Made by a program: the position numbers and the translations under genes. A stretch of 64,000 nucleotides of DNA. Source: Diplocarpon mali (Eukaryota; Ascomycota; Leotiomycetes; Helotiales; Drepanopezizaceae). The notes beneath the pieces were generated by a model that worked only from the letters and a program-made list of their open reading frames with translations, had not been told where the DNA came from and made no database searches. Shown piece by piece: positions 46,256 to 59,155 of the stretch. The number at the start of each line of letters is the position of its first letter. The stretch's first letter is position 1. The DNA lies in NCBI GenBank assembly GCA_024741835.1, contig JAENRP010000032.1:83767-147766 (forward strand), given 5' to 3'.

Positions 46256-48887
46256 ATGGGTAACTAGCTCTTCCTGCAGTCTGCCTGTGACGCGACGGTA
46301 TCGTAGCGGATGGGTTCCAGGACATTTGTGCTGACCTATTGAAAAATTACAGATCAGCAGTCACTAGACAACAGACCTTCGATCCCTCGATCCCGCTCGA
46401 ATACAGCTGCGTCCACCAAAAGCAGAAAACGTCCCCTGTCGCGTGCCTCCACGACTAGTATTCATAGTCAGCCTATACTCGATCAGCAGCTCGTAGACCC
46501 TGTAAACGATTGGTACGCACATAATGCCCACACGCATCAGCAACGCTTTGGAAGCATGAGCCACCAGATGACGGCCGAAGATATGGTTATACACTCAGCA
46601 TCGCAACTCCAAAACCCGCGTGGATATGATTTAGACCCGGCCCTCACTGGCATGAATCATCACCATCCTATGGCATACCCCCAAGAGCAACGGTACAAAT
46701 CCGAACATGGTCTCCCCCAAGATGGCTATGGAGCAACTTATGTTGAAGGAGAGACTCAATTGATGGAAGGGCGCAGTGACGAACAAGATGAGGTGGACTC
46801 ATTGGTGGGCGGGCTAGCTAAGAAAGCAGCGAAATCAAGTGCTGCGAACGAATTGGAGATGAGGCAACTATTCCAGGCAAACAAGCATCGGAGCTTGCCA
46901 GAAATTGCAACTGAACTCCACGGCAATGAGAGAGGACCACAATCTGAGCGGCAGCGGCAGGTATTTGCTATGCTCTGGTATGCTACCACGATATCCTATT
47001 TGTAACTTTGGAGCAAACTGTTAACTATATCTTATGTAGGATCAACCAAGTCTGCGATAAAGGGAAGGGCTCTGTTCCTAGAGGCAGAGTCTATGCGAAC
47101 TATGTATCGAGATGTGCCACGGAACGAGTCACTGTTCTCAACCCCGCTTCGTTTGGTAAACTTGTCCGCGTCCTATTTCCTGGACTCAAGACCCGAAGAC
47201 TTGGTGTTCGAGGCGAATCTAAATATCACTACGTGAACTTCAGTCTCAAGGACGATCAGCTAGAATTGACTGAGACACAAAAGAGCCAACCAGCCCTACA
47301 GTCTTTGAACGAGACACCCAGCTTTGGGACAAGCTTCAAGTATGTCTATCCAATACTCACCTTCGTACGCTTACTCACCTCTCTAGTCTAAGCATGCCTA
47401 CTCAATACCCCGTCGATAGAGCAGCATTCCCGTCACCTGAAATTCCCAAGATGACTAGACCAAAGATAGAACGATCAGAAGGGTTTATGCGGCCTCACAG
47501 TCTTTATCACCAACCCGAGATCAACGGAATTCCTGAACTTGAATCTACCTCCACTAAGATGTCTCAACGCCTTCACTTTGCTCCCGCCAGTGAGCCTTTA
47601 AATCATGAATATGAACCGATCTCGTTACCTAAAATTGAAAAGCATGTCCCAGTCGGCACAGATCCTGATTCTGCGAGTGCGTTGAATGCGCTTTACCGTT
47701 CTCACTGCACATCACTCATCGACGCTCTGCGGTTTTGCAAAGAGAAGACTTTTTTCCACCTGTTCACTTCCTTTCATGGTACTCTTACCATGCCAGTCCA
47801 AAAATTATTCGCAAACCCCGCCATTGCTCCGTGGATCGAAGAGTGCGACTTCGTCATGTACCAGAAGATGATGCGTGTTGTAGCACCTTTAACTCTCCAG
47901 GTTGCGCCAAAGCCAGTTCTGGATACATTAAGAAACATCTCTGAACGGCTCGTTCTTCACATCCAGCACACGTTCCACGGTCATCCGAGACATGTTGTTA
48001 ACGCCAAGGTCGCACCGGCAACACTTTTCGCGGGTCTATTGGATCGCGAATTAAGGGTGAATTTAACCGCGCATGCTGCAGCGAACATGCTTTCCAACCC
48101 AGCGAATCGTGACCAGATGTACGAAGATTGGATTACCATGGTCCGAACTCGGAAGGTTGCCGAGTGTGTGCCAACTAGAGGTATGGACGATGTTGTGAAT
48201 CTACTTCTGACGGAGCTTCGTGATCTTCTCGATCCCGTTGGTGTTCCGTGGGACGTTGAATGCCTCACGCCGTATGGAGAGATGGCCTTGCGTACTGGTC
48301 GTCAGCAGCAAGCCAATATTCACGCCGACTCGTCAACTGAGAACGTCTTGGATCGCTGGGTCAACTTCCTTCAAGCTCTTCCTGGCAAATTTCCGTACGC
48401 TACGCATGCCGAGATTGTTTGGTGCGTTCAGAGCGTTGGGACTGCTGTCATGAGGGATCTGACGATTGCTCAAGGCAAGAGCTTTGGTGCATGGTGGGTC
48501 ACAAAATGCTGGATTGACGAGATGATTGCTTTCATGGCGGAGCAGGGTGGCTTTATGGAGTTCAAGACTACTCGATTGGCGCGGCAGCATCCACCACAAA
48601 CTGTGGCCTCTCGAGCTGTGAGCCAGCACGAGAGCAGATACAGCAGTGGAAGTGACGAATTTCTCAGGGAAAACGGGCATCCGGATCACAGAATCTCAGC
48701 GCGACCGATGGATGTCATCAGCCAGGCTGCAATGAATATTGCTGCCAGTCATGACGATAGTGGCATTGAAATCCGTACACCGAATGGGAACGAGGAGTTT
48801 ATAGGCAAATACGAGTATGGCCGGAGCGTGCCTCAATTTGGGCATAATAACTTGAACCACTCCATGTCACATTCATCGCTGGCCTGA
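46256..48887 (+). CDS. RFX1: RFX-family winged-helix transcription factor
   Basis: Four exons (46256-46259, 46353-46977, 47040-47339, 47387-48887) encode 809 residues. The first exon contributes only ATG and one base. Its splice produces MDQQSLDNRPSIPRSRSN, and the frame then stays open through 67 codons to the next ATG, so the ATG at 46556 is not the true start. The RFX DNA-binding domain (about residues 200-275) shows FAMLWINQVCDKGKGSVPRGRVYANYVSRC, LNPASFGKLVRVLFPGL, TRRLGVRGESKYHY. The C-terminal half (LHIQHTFHGHPRHV..., ALRTGRQQQ..., KCWIDEMIAFMAEQGGF) matches the fungal RFX extension. Yeast Crt1 and other fungal RFX proteins repress ribonucleotide reductase and damage-response genes. 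That role is inferred. Confidence 0.93.
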
Positions 48888-49777
48888 GAAGTGATAGATG
48901 GTATGGGGGACACGGCACGATTTTCTTCTTTTTTCGCTCTAGGGGAAGTAGAGTGATCGGACAGACTCTTCACGACGCGAACGACGAAATGACCGGCTGT
49001 AGATTTGGGAGACACGGTGTATATGGGATTGGACGATATGTCCTAGTCTGGGGGTACGGTATCATGCTAATCAGTAATGTTTTTCGTGCTTTTCAGTTTT
49101 GCTTTTCAGGATTTTTGCAGGGAGTAGGATATCGTTTGGCTTTGCGGTTTGGGCTATTGTATTGGACACTGTACTTATGATTATTATGGCTGATGGCTGG
49201 CTAGCTATATGCCATACTACAGGGCGGACGGAAATACACATTATTGCTACTCAAACCTCATACCCATCCAGAGTGAATTTGTTTAGACAGCCCAGCCGGT
49301 CCCGTAAAATTCATGAAGGTCAGCACTTTGCACAGGTGGCTGATGTGGCTGGCTACGAGAACGGAGACAAGATGTTTTCATAATTGCTGTGTATCCACCT
49401 GCTGCTTCCTGTACTCGTTCTCTCAAGTCACAAAAGCAGGGATATTTTTAGACAACACTTACCTAGGTACTTGGCTTCCATGTCAGTTTCTCAATAACTC
49501 ACTTTCCTTAGAGTCAAAACTTGAATGTCTTTTGCAGTTGACGATTCCACGGTAGCCTTCCGTGAAGGTCGTCATCCGACTTAGGTACGAATACGGCCGG
49601 TCCTTTCTTTATCTTAGCGCGGGGTGCGACCTCGGATAACGTACGGACGAGGTGAAGTTACGAAAATTTAGGCATATGATTCTACTCCTTCAACACCAAG
49701 CTCAGCGTTTTCCTAAGAATTGACTTGTGCTGACCAATCAATGGAATAGATATCTCGAGGTCGCTCGCTTTGGCAGT
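48888..49777. other. Intergenic: RFX 3' flank / aspartate-kinase promoter
   Basis: 890 bases between co-directional genes. A CCAAT sequence (in ACCAATCAAT) lies about 45 bases upstream of the aspartate-kinase start. No TGACTCA amino-acid-control element was seen here. Confidence 0.5.
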
Positions 49778-51609
49778 ATGGCTTCGCCACCAGTTCGCAT
49801 GAATGGTGACGCAGTGGCAGCAGGGAACCATAGAACAGAACACAGCACCCCGCAGACCTGTAGGAACAACAGTGTGGAAGGCTGGATCGTGCAGAAGTTC
49901 GGGGGCACCAGTGTGGGCAAGTTCCCGGTCAATATAGCGGAGGATATTGTCAGGTTCGTGGTGTCTAGTCCCAAGCGTCAGAGGGATTGCGGGGGAGAAA
50001 AAAGAAACGACGAGGTACCCGCAAAGACTGGACGAGGGCACAGGCTTACGGAGAGAAATTAACAGGGCAGGTTTAGCAAGCAACAAAATAGCCGTGGTCT
50101 GTTCGGCCAGGAGTACGGGAAAGAAGGTTGAGGGCACAACGAGTCGGTGAGTCGTACCCTGGTCCCTCGATGCGCGAAGTTGACACTGTCGCGCACAGGT
50201 TATTGGAGATTTTCGGCGTACTAGAAGCAGTCAACGCCGTCAAAGATACCGAGTCTGTGCACTACGAGAGTCTGGTGGCAGAATACGAGAGATTGGTACA
50301 AATCGTCTGCGAAGACCATGTCTTGGCCGCACGAGGGCACATTCGAGACAAGGGCATACAAGACAGTGTCGCACGGCAGATAGAAGATGAGTGCAAGGAG
50401 ATTATTGAGTATCGTATAGCTGCTGAGAGGTGGCATTTGGAGATCGATGGCCGGAGTAAGGACCGCATTGTGAGTTTCGGGGAGAAACTGAGTTGTCGAT
50501 TCCTGGCTGCTCTGCTCCAGGATCGAGGAGTCGCGGCAGAATTCGTGGATCTTTCAGATGTGGTGAATACAAAATTGGGGAGAGGGCTAGATTTGACATT
50601 CTACAAGTCTCTGGCAGCTGCTCTGAGGGAGAAGGTGCTTGCATGCGAAGACAGAGTCCCTGTACTCACAGGCTACTTTGGCACGGTACCTGGCGGACTG
50701 ATGGATGGCGAGATTGGGAGAGGCTATACAGATCTTTGCGCCAGTCTCGTCGCAGTAGGGATGACAGCGGAGGAGCTACAAGTTTGGAAAGAAGTCGACG
50801 GCATATTCACGGCCGACCCTACGAAAGTTCCTACAGCCCGTCTTTTACAAACCATCACACCAGCCGAAGCCGCAGAACTGACATTTTATGGCTCAGAGGT
50901 CATCCACCACCTGACAATGGACCAAGTCATGCATGCCACACCCCCAATCCAGATCCGCATCAAGAACGTCAAGAACCCACGCGGGAACGGCACCATCGTC
51001 CTTCCAGACGTAAAACTTAGCTCGAATCAGCTTCTCCGTTCCCGGAACGCCAGCACTGTCTCTCTGAGGGTGACGCCGAAAAGACCCACGGCCGTTACTA
51101 TCAAGGACAAAATATCCGTCATAAACGTACACTCAAACAAACGTTCTATCTCCCACGGCTTCTTCGCAAAGGTCTTCCGTATCTTGGATGAACGGCAATT
51201 ATCCGTCGATCTGATCTCTACATCCGAAGTTCACGTATCTATGGCTATCCATTCAGCCAACATTTTGGACGAAGATCTAGAAAAAGCAAAAAAAGAGCTT
51301 GAGGAGTGCGGAGAGGTAAGTATCCTGCATAAGATGGCTATCTTATCGCTAGTAGGTGCTGAGATGAAGAACATGATTGGAATCGCAGGGAAGATGTTTA
51401 GTACGTTAGGGGAGAATAACGTGAATATTGAGATGATTTCGCAAGGTATGTTTTCCCTTTGGCCTCTCTGCTAGCCGGATTGATATGACTCACTAATTAC
51501 CTGCAAAGGTGCAAGCGAGATCAACATATCCTGCGTGATAGACGCCTACGAGGCCACACGAGCCATGAACATCTTGCACACAAATTTATTCACATTCCTT
51601 GAACAATAG
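49778..51609 (+). CDS. HOM3: Aspartate kinase (aspartokinase)
   Basis: First step of the aspartate pathway to threonine and methionine: L-aspartate + ATP to aspartyl phosphate. Exons 49778-49953, 50066-50146, 50199-51445 and 51509-51609 give 534 residues. Shows VQKFGGTSVGKFP (nucleotide loop), NKIAVVCSARSTGKKVEGTTSRLL (two splice junctions), SFGEKLSCRFLAALLQ, LTGYFGTVPGGLMDGEIGRGYTDLCASLVAVGM, VDGIFTADP and AAELTFYGSEVIHHLTM. Two ACT domains lie at the C terminus: VINVHSNKRSISHGFF and GIAGKMFSTLGENNVNIEMISQ, spliced to GASEINISCVIDAYEATRAMNILHTNL. ACT domains usually mediate threonine feedback. The ORF is otherwise complete, with no missing catalytic motif. Confidence 0.96.
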
Positions 51610-52809
51610 CCACAGACAACGACCACGACTACTTGACCCTAAAGAATAATACAAAACACCAGGACAGGATAAAAGCATGTAATTGACCACATCTGAAGCG
51701 CAAGGTAGGCAAGGGGTTGGTACAGGAGCATTTGGGTGGTGCACTGTTAAAAATTAGTGGCCTTATTTGGGCGCGTTTCTTGTAGAGAGTTTGGGGTGTC
51801 AGTAGAATTTGTATTGACCCGTTGGGCGTCGAGGGCTCGCCAGATTTCCACAATCCGCGAAATGATGGGTTATGTTGTGATATTGCCAGCTTCACTATGT
51901 ACTCGCAAACACAACCTCAAATGATTACATTTAGCCGAAGCCAAGTACCAAAACGATATTAATTCAGGCAGAAAATTACATCGAACAAACATCATTTGGG
52001 CAGCGGCTGAAAGATATACTAGGGGCATGTAAGCCTTCTTGCTGAGCTTGTCTGTTGTCCCTGCGGCTACGCACCACGCAGATCTCGTAGAGATGAAAAT
52101 AAAGACGCCTTCTAAGCGGCCAAACTCTTAATCCCTACACCACGGAGAACTGCGGCCCAGACTCGTACTATGATCGTCCCTTGAATCAAATCGACGGGCC
52201 TGGATGAACACAGCAGCAACAAACCCCCGTCGAGCCCATCGTACCCGCTGTTCCCGCGTCCCCTCGGGCTCGGGAGAATCAAACGATTACCTACGCACAT
52301 CATAGCAAACACGAGAGGCATTTGCGCAGAACTTGGGAATAGATCGGTGTCTCGCGGAAGGGGTCGCGGCCGAAACTCTCGTCCTACCTAGGCCCCGTTT
52401 TACCTCTTTCTTTCTACCCGAGTAGTTTAGCGAGCACAGAGTTCTTAACTGGGCGTCCACGAAATCTTCCAGTTGAAGCAAACGTGGCATTCGAGATTCA
52501 GAATGGAAGCACTCTTATCATTGTGTCCCGGGATGCTCGATGCTGCGAAGTTTGAATTCAGATAATCGATATTGCAACCGGGTTGCCGGTATACCATGTC
52601 CTGATGCATCAGAAACAAATTTTTTTTATAAATACCCTCGGTTCCCTGACCATGAGCCAGAGCAATGCGCCACTTGTTGGGACTTTTCATCCCGGAATTA
52701 AGACGGATATGCTATCCTGTAAATGGAATTTCGGTTCTCGCCCTTCAAGAACCGAGTAGCCTCGAGGGGCGTACCTAGATGCCTTCGAGGGGATGGCAAA
52801 TGCCGCCTA
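51610..52809. other. Convergent intergenic region, HOM3 / TAE1
   Basis: 1.2 kb between convergent genes with no recognised gene. A stretch near 52110-52300 has a faint tRNA-like flavour on the minus strand, but the box order is wrong (see rejected). 3' UTRs occupy the ends. Confidence 0.5.
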
Positions 52810-53708
<899 letters not shown>

Positions 53709-54108
53709 GGTGATAGGCTTTGATGGTGTATAGCTATTGTCATAAATTGGTCATTGTTATAAAGGTGTGCTGAGAAGTGGAGATATAAGAGGGAGAGGGG
53801 TGGGAGTGAAGAATGAGAGGCTGGATGGCTCGCTTACTAGTAGTGTGGGGCCAAAAGGGCAAGGCTGAAAGCAGTGGAGTATCTCCCTCCGGCTTTAACA
53901 TCAGCCCAAGGTACTTGGAGATGGTGTTTCCAACTCATCTTGGAGGAAGTTCATCGAGTAACATGCCGTAGTATCGCGGAACAATTCTTGTTCGATCGTA
54001 TGCATTTCTCATCAACACCATCGAAAGACCAAAGCCTGCTATTGTGCCAGACCGGTGATTCATCCGAGCCACATCTGTATCCAGTACTCCATCCAAGCAA
54101 GCAAGTCA
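53709..54108. other. Intergenic: TAE1 promoter / TOF1 3' flank
   Basis: 400 bases between two co-directional minus-strand genes. Nothing specific was recognised. Confidence 0.5.
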
Positions 54109-57100
54109 TTACTCCTCATCGCTACTATCCACTATAAACCCAGCTCGTGCTCTCTGCCGTGCTGGTCTCACTACAGGAGCAGCATCCTCATCCTCTTCGT
54201 CATCAACAACCACCATCGCAGACGTAGTCTTGATGACTTTTGATTCCGGCGAGGCAGGGCCGGAATTTGTATTGGATACCTTCAGCCTCTTCGACTGCGA
54301 GGCTCGTGTATGTGGACTCGACATCGGAGTATCCGTTGCGTCATCCCCCGACTCCGCCAGCACATTGTCTCTCGCAGCCGAAGACGATCTCGCACTCGCT
54401 CGTCCAGCGCCATCATCACTGTCTTCGGGAGTAGCGCACCTCCGGCCAGCAGCCAAGAGCAAATCATCGTCGTCTTCACGGTCAACAGTCATTGCGCTTG
54501 ATTGTCGCTTCTTGCCACTCACATTTGCTGACAAGTTCTGTTCTCTCCCGACATGAAGCAGCTCCTTCATTGTAGAAATATTGTGCGATTTCCGCAGCCG
54601 TTCTTGCTCTTCGCGAAATAGACGGTGTGTTTTCTCCCGGATTTCCTGCTCTCTGGCGAAGAAAGCCGCGTCTGCCTCATCGTCGTTCTCGTCACTGTCC
54701 TGCACGTACATTTCACTCTTGATCTTCCGGTTCTTTTCCAGTTCCTTCAGTCGTTTTGCCTTTGCGCGTGCATCGAGCTGTTCACCGGTGAGACTTCTAT
54801 CCTCAGCATCCTCCGTTCCTACCCGCTTCCTTCGTCTTCGGCTTTTCTTGAGGGCTTCTAGAGCGGCGGCTGACTTCTTCGAAGCAGTCGGGCCACCGGG
54901 CTCGAACAGAAGCTCTTCGTCGTCGTCATCGTTTTCTGTCCCGGCATCCTCATCGTCAAAGATTGCGCGTTTGCGGGCAGCAGTGCCTGCCGATTTACGT
55001 TTGATGAAGTCGCCAGCTTCCTGGCCATCGTCGAATGCAGGTGGACTAAACTCAAATCTCTTGATCAAATCGAGGGCCTCTTTCAGCTGATCAGCTGATA
55101 AAGTCGAGGGAATGGTCCAAGATCCCTCGGGGTCGTCCTCGTCACCAGAATGTCTGAATCCAATCAAAGTCATAAGCAATCTAAGGTGGCCATTCTTAAA
55201 CATGGCGATCTTGCGAGAACTACTATCAGATTTGACAACTAATGCCATATCAGCTTTATGTTTTACCAAACTTCTAGAGTCACACTCACTTATAATAGGG
55301 GACTTGGGCCGTTCGACTTTATCGACTGGCGTGATAGCTGGGATACTGGCCGAACCTTCTGCAGCACAGTCGCTCCCTTGCGCCTTCTCGGCCGGAGGGG
55401 ACGCCGCATTTGCAGCTTCCCAGCTTCGCCTCTCACTCTCAGCGGATTCAAGCTGCGATTTAGTCCATTGAAGGTGCTCTCCTTCGTTCTTGTCCAACAA
55501 AGCGCCCACAACCACACCTATTTGATCCTCCCATTCTCGTCCTCCCCTGACCTCCAACTCAGCCGCTGCTCTTGGTTTAGCAGAGACAGTCTGCTTCTCA
55601 TATCCATACTCGAGGTAATGTGCTGTGCTGTTAATCTTAGAGAATAACATCTCCACAACCAATTCCGGACGCTCTTGGATCTTCCTGGTGCATTTTTTTA
55701 TGATCTGCTTGACAAATTCGTCCCACTCCTTGAAAGAACTAGAATGTGAATCTAAGCCTTCAGGCCCCTTTATCATCTTGTACAACAATGCAATAATGTC
55801 GACTCTGAACAGCATAACGCTCATGTCCTGTTTGAAAGCAACTCGGTAGAAGAATCGGTGAGCTCGCTTGAGTTGAGCTGGCTTGAGATCGTTGTAATAG
55901 GCCGTAAAGGTGACAAAAGTATCGACGCATCCTTGGGTCACGAATCTGGCACTAAAACGTTTGAAGTCGAATTTTCGTTCACTCGAGACCCGCTCAGCTC
56001 TAGCCTCATCTTCCCCATCGGACACGTCGAGTATACCATCATCGCCGCCGTCCTCTCCAGCGGCTCTAGCAGCTTTCTTCTTCTTCCGAGCCCGCCTCCT
56101 GGATCGGACCTGCAAATCTGTATTTTGCTTCGCATATTGCTCCAGGATCCGCAAGTAATTGTGAGCGAGCTCTGTACAAGAGTCCAGATATCCAAAGCCC
56201 TGATCCTTGTAGTTTCGCGTGATATTTGCAACCCTGTCGTGTGTCGTCTCCTCGTAGAATATGCGGTTGAGAATGTTCTCGGCAATTTCCTGGTCTTCCT
56301 CGAGCGGCGACTCCGATATCTCCTGAACAGTGAGCAGAATCTGGGTGAAGCATTTCATCGCAGCACTGAGATCTTGCCACGACTTGTTCTCCAATGAATA
56401 TTCCATATTCCGGTTCAGCGTTACGAACATCTCTTGGTTCAGCACGCTCGCTACGAGGGAGAAGCTTTCCAGATCATCAGGCCCCGCTGGCTTCCTCGAC
56501 AACGGCTCGTTTCTTCTCCTCGCTCGTTCTGCTTCCAGGAACCATGACACGAGGTAGAAGAATTGTCTCGGGTGATACTCCATCACTCGTTCCGCTTCTC
56601 GGTCGATGGCTTTCCGTATATGGTTGAAGAGCGGGTTGAAGCCCGAGTCCAAGAAGTCTTCTACAAACGTACGGAGATGCTTCTTCGCCTGTGCGTTCAG
56701 CACAGCAGGTGTGTCGAAGTCCAGAGGTCCATTGTCGCCCTTGAGCTGTTTCCTAGGCGGCTTGAACGTCTTGGTACTATCCATCTTGGCCAGACTATTT
56801 GCCCCGTTGAGTAAGGCTGCCTGCCCAGAGATGGTGGTCATTTTGGCATCCTCTCGTTGCATCCAGACCATAGTACCAAACCGATTGTGCCTCGTCGGAG
56901 CATTTGTTTGATAGCTTCTCAGCATGGCGGCCTCTTTCTTCCTCAGCTTGGACAGCTCGTCCATATTGGTGTTGTTGGCTTTCCGCTCGTCCATGAACAG
57001 TTGCTCAATATCCACACCTTTGATCAAATGGAAGAGGATGTCCATAACCACGACATCCTGGGTGTTAAAATCCTCTCCCATCGTAGACGAAACGGTCAAG

Positions 57101-57819
57101 AGTAAGTGAAAGATATCCTGATAGTCGAAAGCTGCAATTGTCGCAGACCTCGAAATCTCGGCTTCGTCGCCTTCGTATTGCACATTCGGTGGCGGAGCAA
57201 TCTGGGCGATATTCCGAATGAAGTACAATACAAGCTTGATGATGCCCTCGTCTCTGGTACTCCGGTCCCCAATATCCTCCGCCATAGAAGGCAGTGCGCA
57301 CCTGACTGCCGTGTGCAGAATCCTCGCTCCATCGAAGTTAATGATCGACCTCTTGTATGCCAGCTGTGCAATCTGCAGGTACGGAATGTGCCGATGGTGA
57401 TTATTCGTCATCTCTTGCACGTTCTTTTCCAGTGGCCATGTCAGCGGAACCAGTAGTTCCAGGCATGCCAATGCAATTTTAGACTTTAGTCTGTCGTCTG
57501 TGGCATTCTCTGGCCACGCCGCGAGAATCTGCAGCAGATCCCCTCCGACGAGGTTCGACTCTGCCAGACATCGTGCTACGTCCAGCCGGTTCGCCTTCTC
57601 ATCATACAACTTCAGCCATTTTTTCAGGTCGCGTAGACAGGCAAGTGCGTCGTCTCCGAGTATGTAACGTCCGTCTTCGTCGGCACCGCTTCCTCCCAGC
57701 TGGACGCGTCAGTACGGCTCTCGTGGTCGCAGAAGGATACTTACCGCCGTGACAAGGCTGGAGACGTATGCCCTAACCTCCGGGTCGACGACGTCTCTTT
57801 TTCCATCGGCCAGCTCCAT
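54109..57819 (-). CDS. TOF1: Replication fork protection complex subunit Tof1/Swi1 (Timeless family)
   Basis: Nuclear protein that with Csm3/Swi3 and Mrc1 travels with the replisome, pausing and stabilising forks and supporting checkpoint signalling. Exons 57819-57745, 57699-55290 and 55238-54109 give 1,204 residues (1,221 if the 51-base in-frame intron is retained). The first splice builds [49 protein letters not shown], the classic Timeless N terminus. Then come LVPLTWPLEKN, HIPYLQIAQLAYKRSII, HNRFGTMVWMQRE, and the ARKKKK basic patch. The conserved second block is RFVTQGCVDTFVTFTAYYNDLKPAQLKRAHRFFYRVAFKQ. The C-terminal 350 residues are acidic, basic and Ser-rich with coiled-coil character. 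It ends FIVDSSDEE. Confidence 0.96.
55239..55289 (-). other. Probable 51-nt in-frame intron in TOF1
   Basis: Begins GTGAGT, ends TTAG, and is 51 bases without a stop, so retaining it only adds 17 residues. Removing it joins KSPII to VKSDSSSRKIAMFKNGHLR, which reads like other Tof1 proteins. The internal 17 residues (SECDSRSLVKHKADMAL) look unconserved. Confidence 0.7.
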
Positions 57820-57888
57820 AGTGTCGTGCAAACTCAGGTCGTGTTGGCGTTGTTGGTACGAAGACTTGATATGTTGGTGTCGCACTTT

Positions 57889-57902
57889 ACGCGTTGACGC
57901 GT
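57889..57902. promoter_or_regulatory. Tandem MCB boxes (2 x ACGCGT) upstream of TOF1
   Basis: Two perfect ACGCGT sequences at 57889-57894 and 57897-57902, separated by two bases, 70-83 bases upstream of the TOF1 start codon. ACGCGT is the MluI cell-cycle box bound by MBF (Mbp1/Res1-Swi6), which drives G1/S genes. Replication genes are typical targets. The shared promoter with the dehydrogenase is 221 bases. Function is inferred. Confidence 0.65.
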
Positions 57903-58040
57903 ACCCTTGTCGGCACATCTAGCGCTTCCGTCGACCACATGCTTAGCCTCGGCTAAGCATGCTCAAATCCGGGGATGTATCAACATCACCTCCCGGCTCA
58001 TCTCATGTTGTTCTCATCTTCACCACACTCAATCGACAAA

Positions 58041-59155
58041 ATGATCTCACTCGTATTGAGAAGGAATACCGTGCAGGGTCTCCGTCAATGGAGGCGCTTC
58101 AGTTCGAGCCCGGTGCTCGCAGCGCAAGAAGTTAAACGGTTGGGGGTCGTCGGAGCAGGACAAATGGTAATTCACTTCCTCGCAATATATGCAGAGATCA
58201 CTCGCTGATACTGAAACACAGGGTCTTGGAATAGCTCTGGTAGCTGCACAGAAGGCTGGAGTTCCCGTGACATTAGTCGACACCAACCAAGCATCCTTGG
58301 ACAAAGGCCTGTCCTTTGCCGGTCGGTTCCCCTCTGCCCTCCCCCCCAGACACCGCATTGAACCCTTTCCCCAGACAAGCTGCTCGCCAAAGACGTGACC
58401 AAGAAACGCATCACCCAAGACGAATCAGACAGCATCCGCGCCCTGCTCATGCCCAGCACAACCCTCTCCTCCCTCTCCAGCGTCGACTTCGTCATCGAAG
58501 CCGTGCCCGAGATTCCCTCGCTCAAACTCTCCATCTTCTCGCAGCTGGCGCAGATCTGCGCCCCGCACGCCATCCTCGCCACCAACACCTCCTCCATCTC
58601 CATCACCCGCATCGCGGCGTCCACGACGGCGGACCCGACCGACACACGCGCCTCGTCGCGCGTGGTCTCCACGCACTTCATGAATCCCGTGCCGGTCCAG
58701 AAAGGCGTCGAGATCATCGCCGGGCTGCAGACGTCGCAGGCCACCCTCGACACTGCCGTCGCCTTCTGCAGGGCCATGGGCAAGATCCCCTCGCAGTCCG
58801 CCGACTCCCCTGGCTTCCTCGCGAACCGCATCCTGATGCCGTACATCAACGAGGCGGTCATCTGCCTAGAGACGGGCGTGGGGAAGAGGGACGACATCGA
58901 TGCGATCATGAAGACTGGGACGAACGTGCCCATGGGCCCGCTGCAGCTGGCGGATTTCATCGGCATCGATACCTGCCTGGCCATCATGAAGGTGTTGCAC
59001 GAGGAGACGGGTGATTCGAAGTACCGGCCGAGTGTGCTGCTTAGGAAGATGGTGGATGCAGGATGGCTGGGGAAGAAGAGTGGGAAAGGGCAAGTCTTTC
59101 TCCGCTGATACGTGGGTGGGACGCTAACCGTGACACCAGGTTTTACGATTATTGA
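58041..59155 (+). CDS. 3-hydroxyacyl-CoA (3-hydroxybutyryl-CoA) dehydrogenase, mitochondrial
   Basis: NAD-dependent oxidation of the 3-hydroxy group in short-chain acyl-CoA beta-oxidation. Exons 58041-58166, 58222-58321, 58375-59089 and 59140-59155 give 318 residues. The first 30 residues are Arg/Ser-rich without acids (SLVLRRNTVQGLRQWRRFSSSP), a likely mitochondrial presequence. Then comes the Rossmann motif RLGVVGAGQM joined to GLGIALVAA, with VTLVDTN acidic NAD contact, FVIEAVPE, LATNTSSISIT, and STHFMNPVPVQKGVEII containing the catalytic His. The C-terminal domain reads DSPGFLANRILMPYINEAV and GPLQLADFIGID, and the family ending KKSGKGFYDY is produced only if the last intron uses a GC donor. 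Divergent from TOF1. Confidence 0.93.

Noticed and set aside
51486..51492. TGACTCA (Gcn4/CPC1-type element) in aspartate kinase
   Set aside because: It lies inside the last intron and no copy was seen in the promoter. One 7-mer is expected by chance at this scale.
52110..52320. tRNA-like sequence on the minus strand
   Set aside because: A TTTGATTC B-box-like string and a TGGTGTAGGG A-box-like string are present but in the wrong order and too far apart. No acceptor-stem pairing was found.
57820..57918. Upstream in-frame ATG for TOF1 (33 extra residues)
   Set aside because: The added residues are unlike other Tof1 N termini, and the segment contains the tandem ACGCGT boxes.
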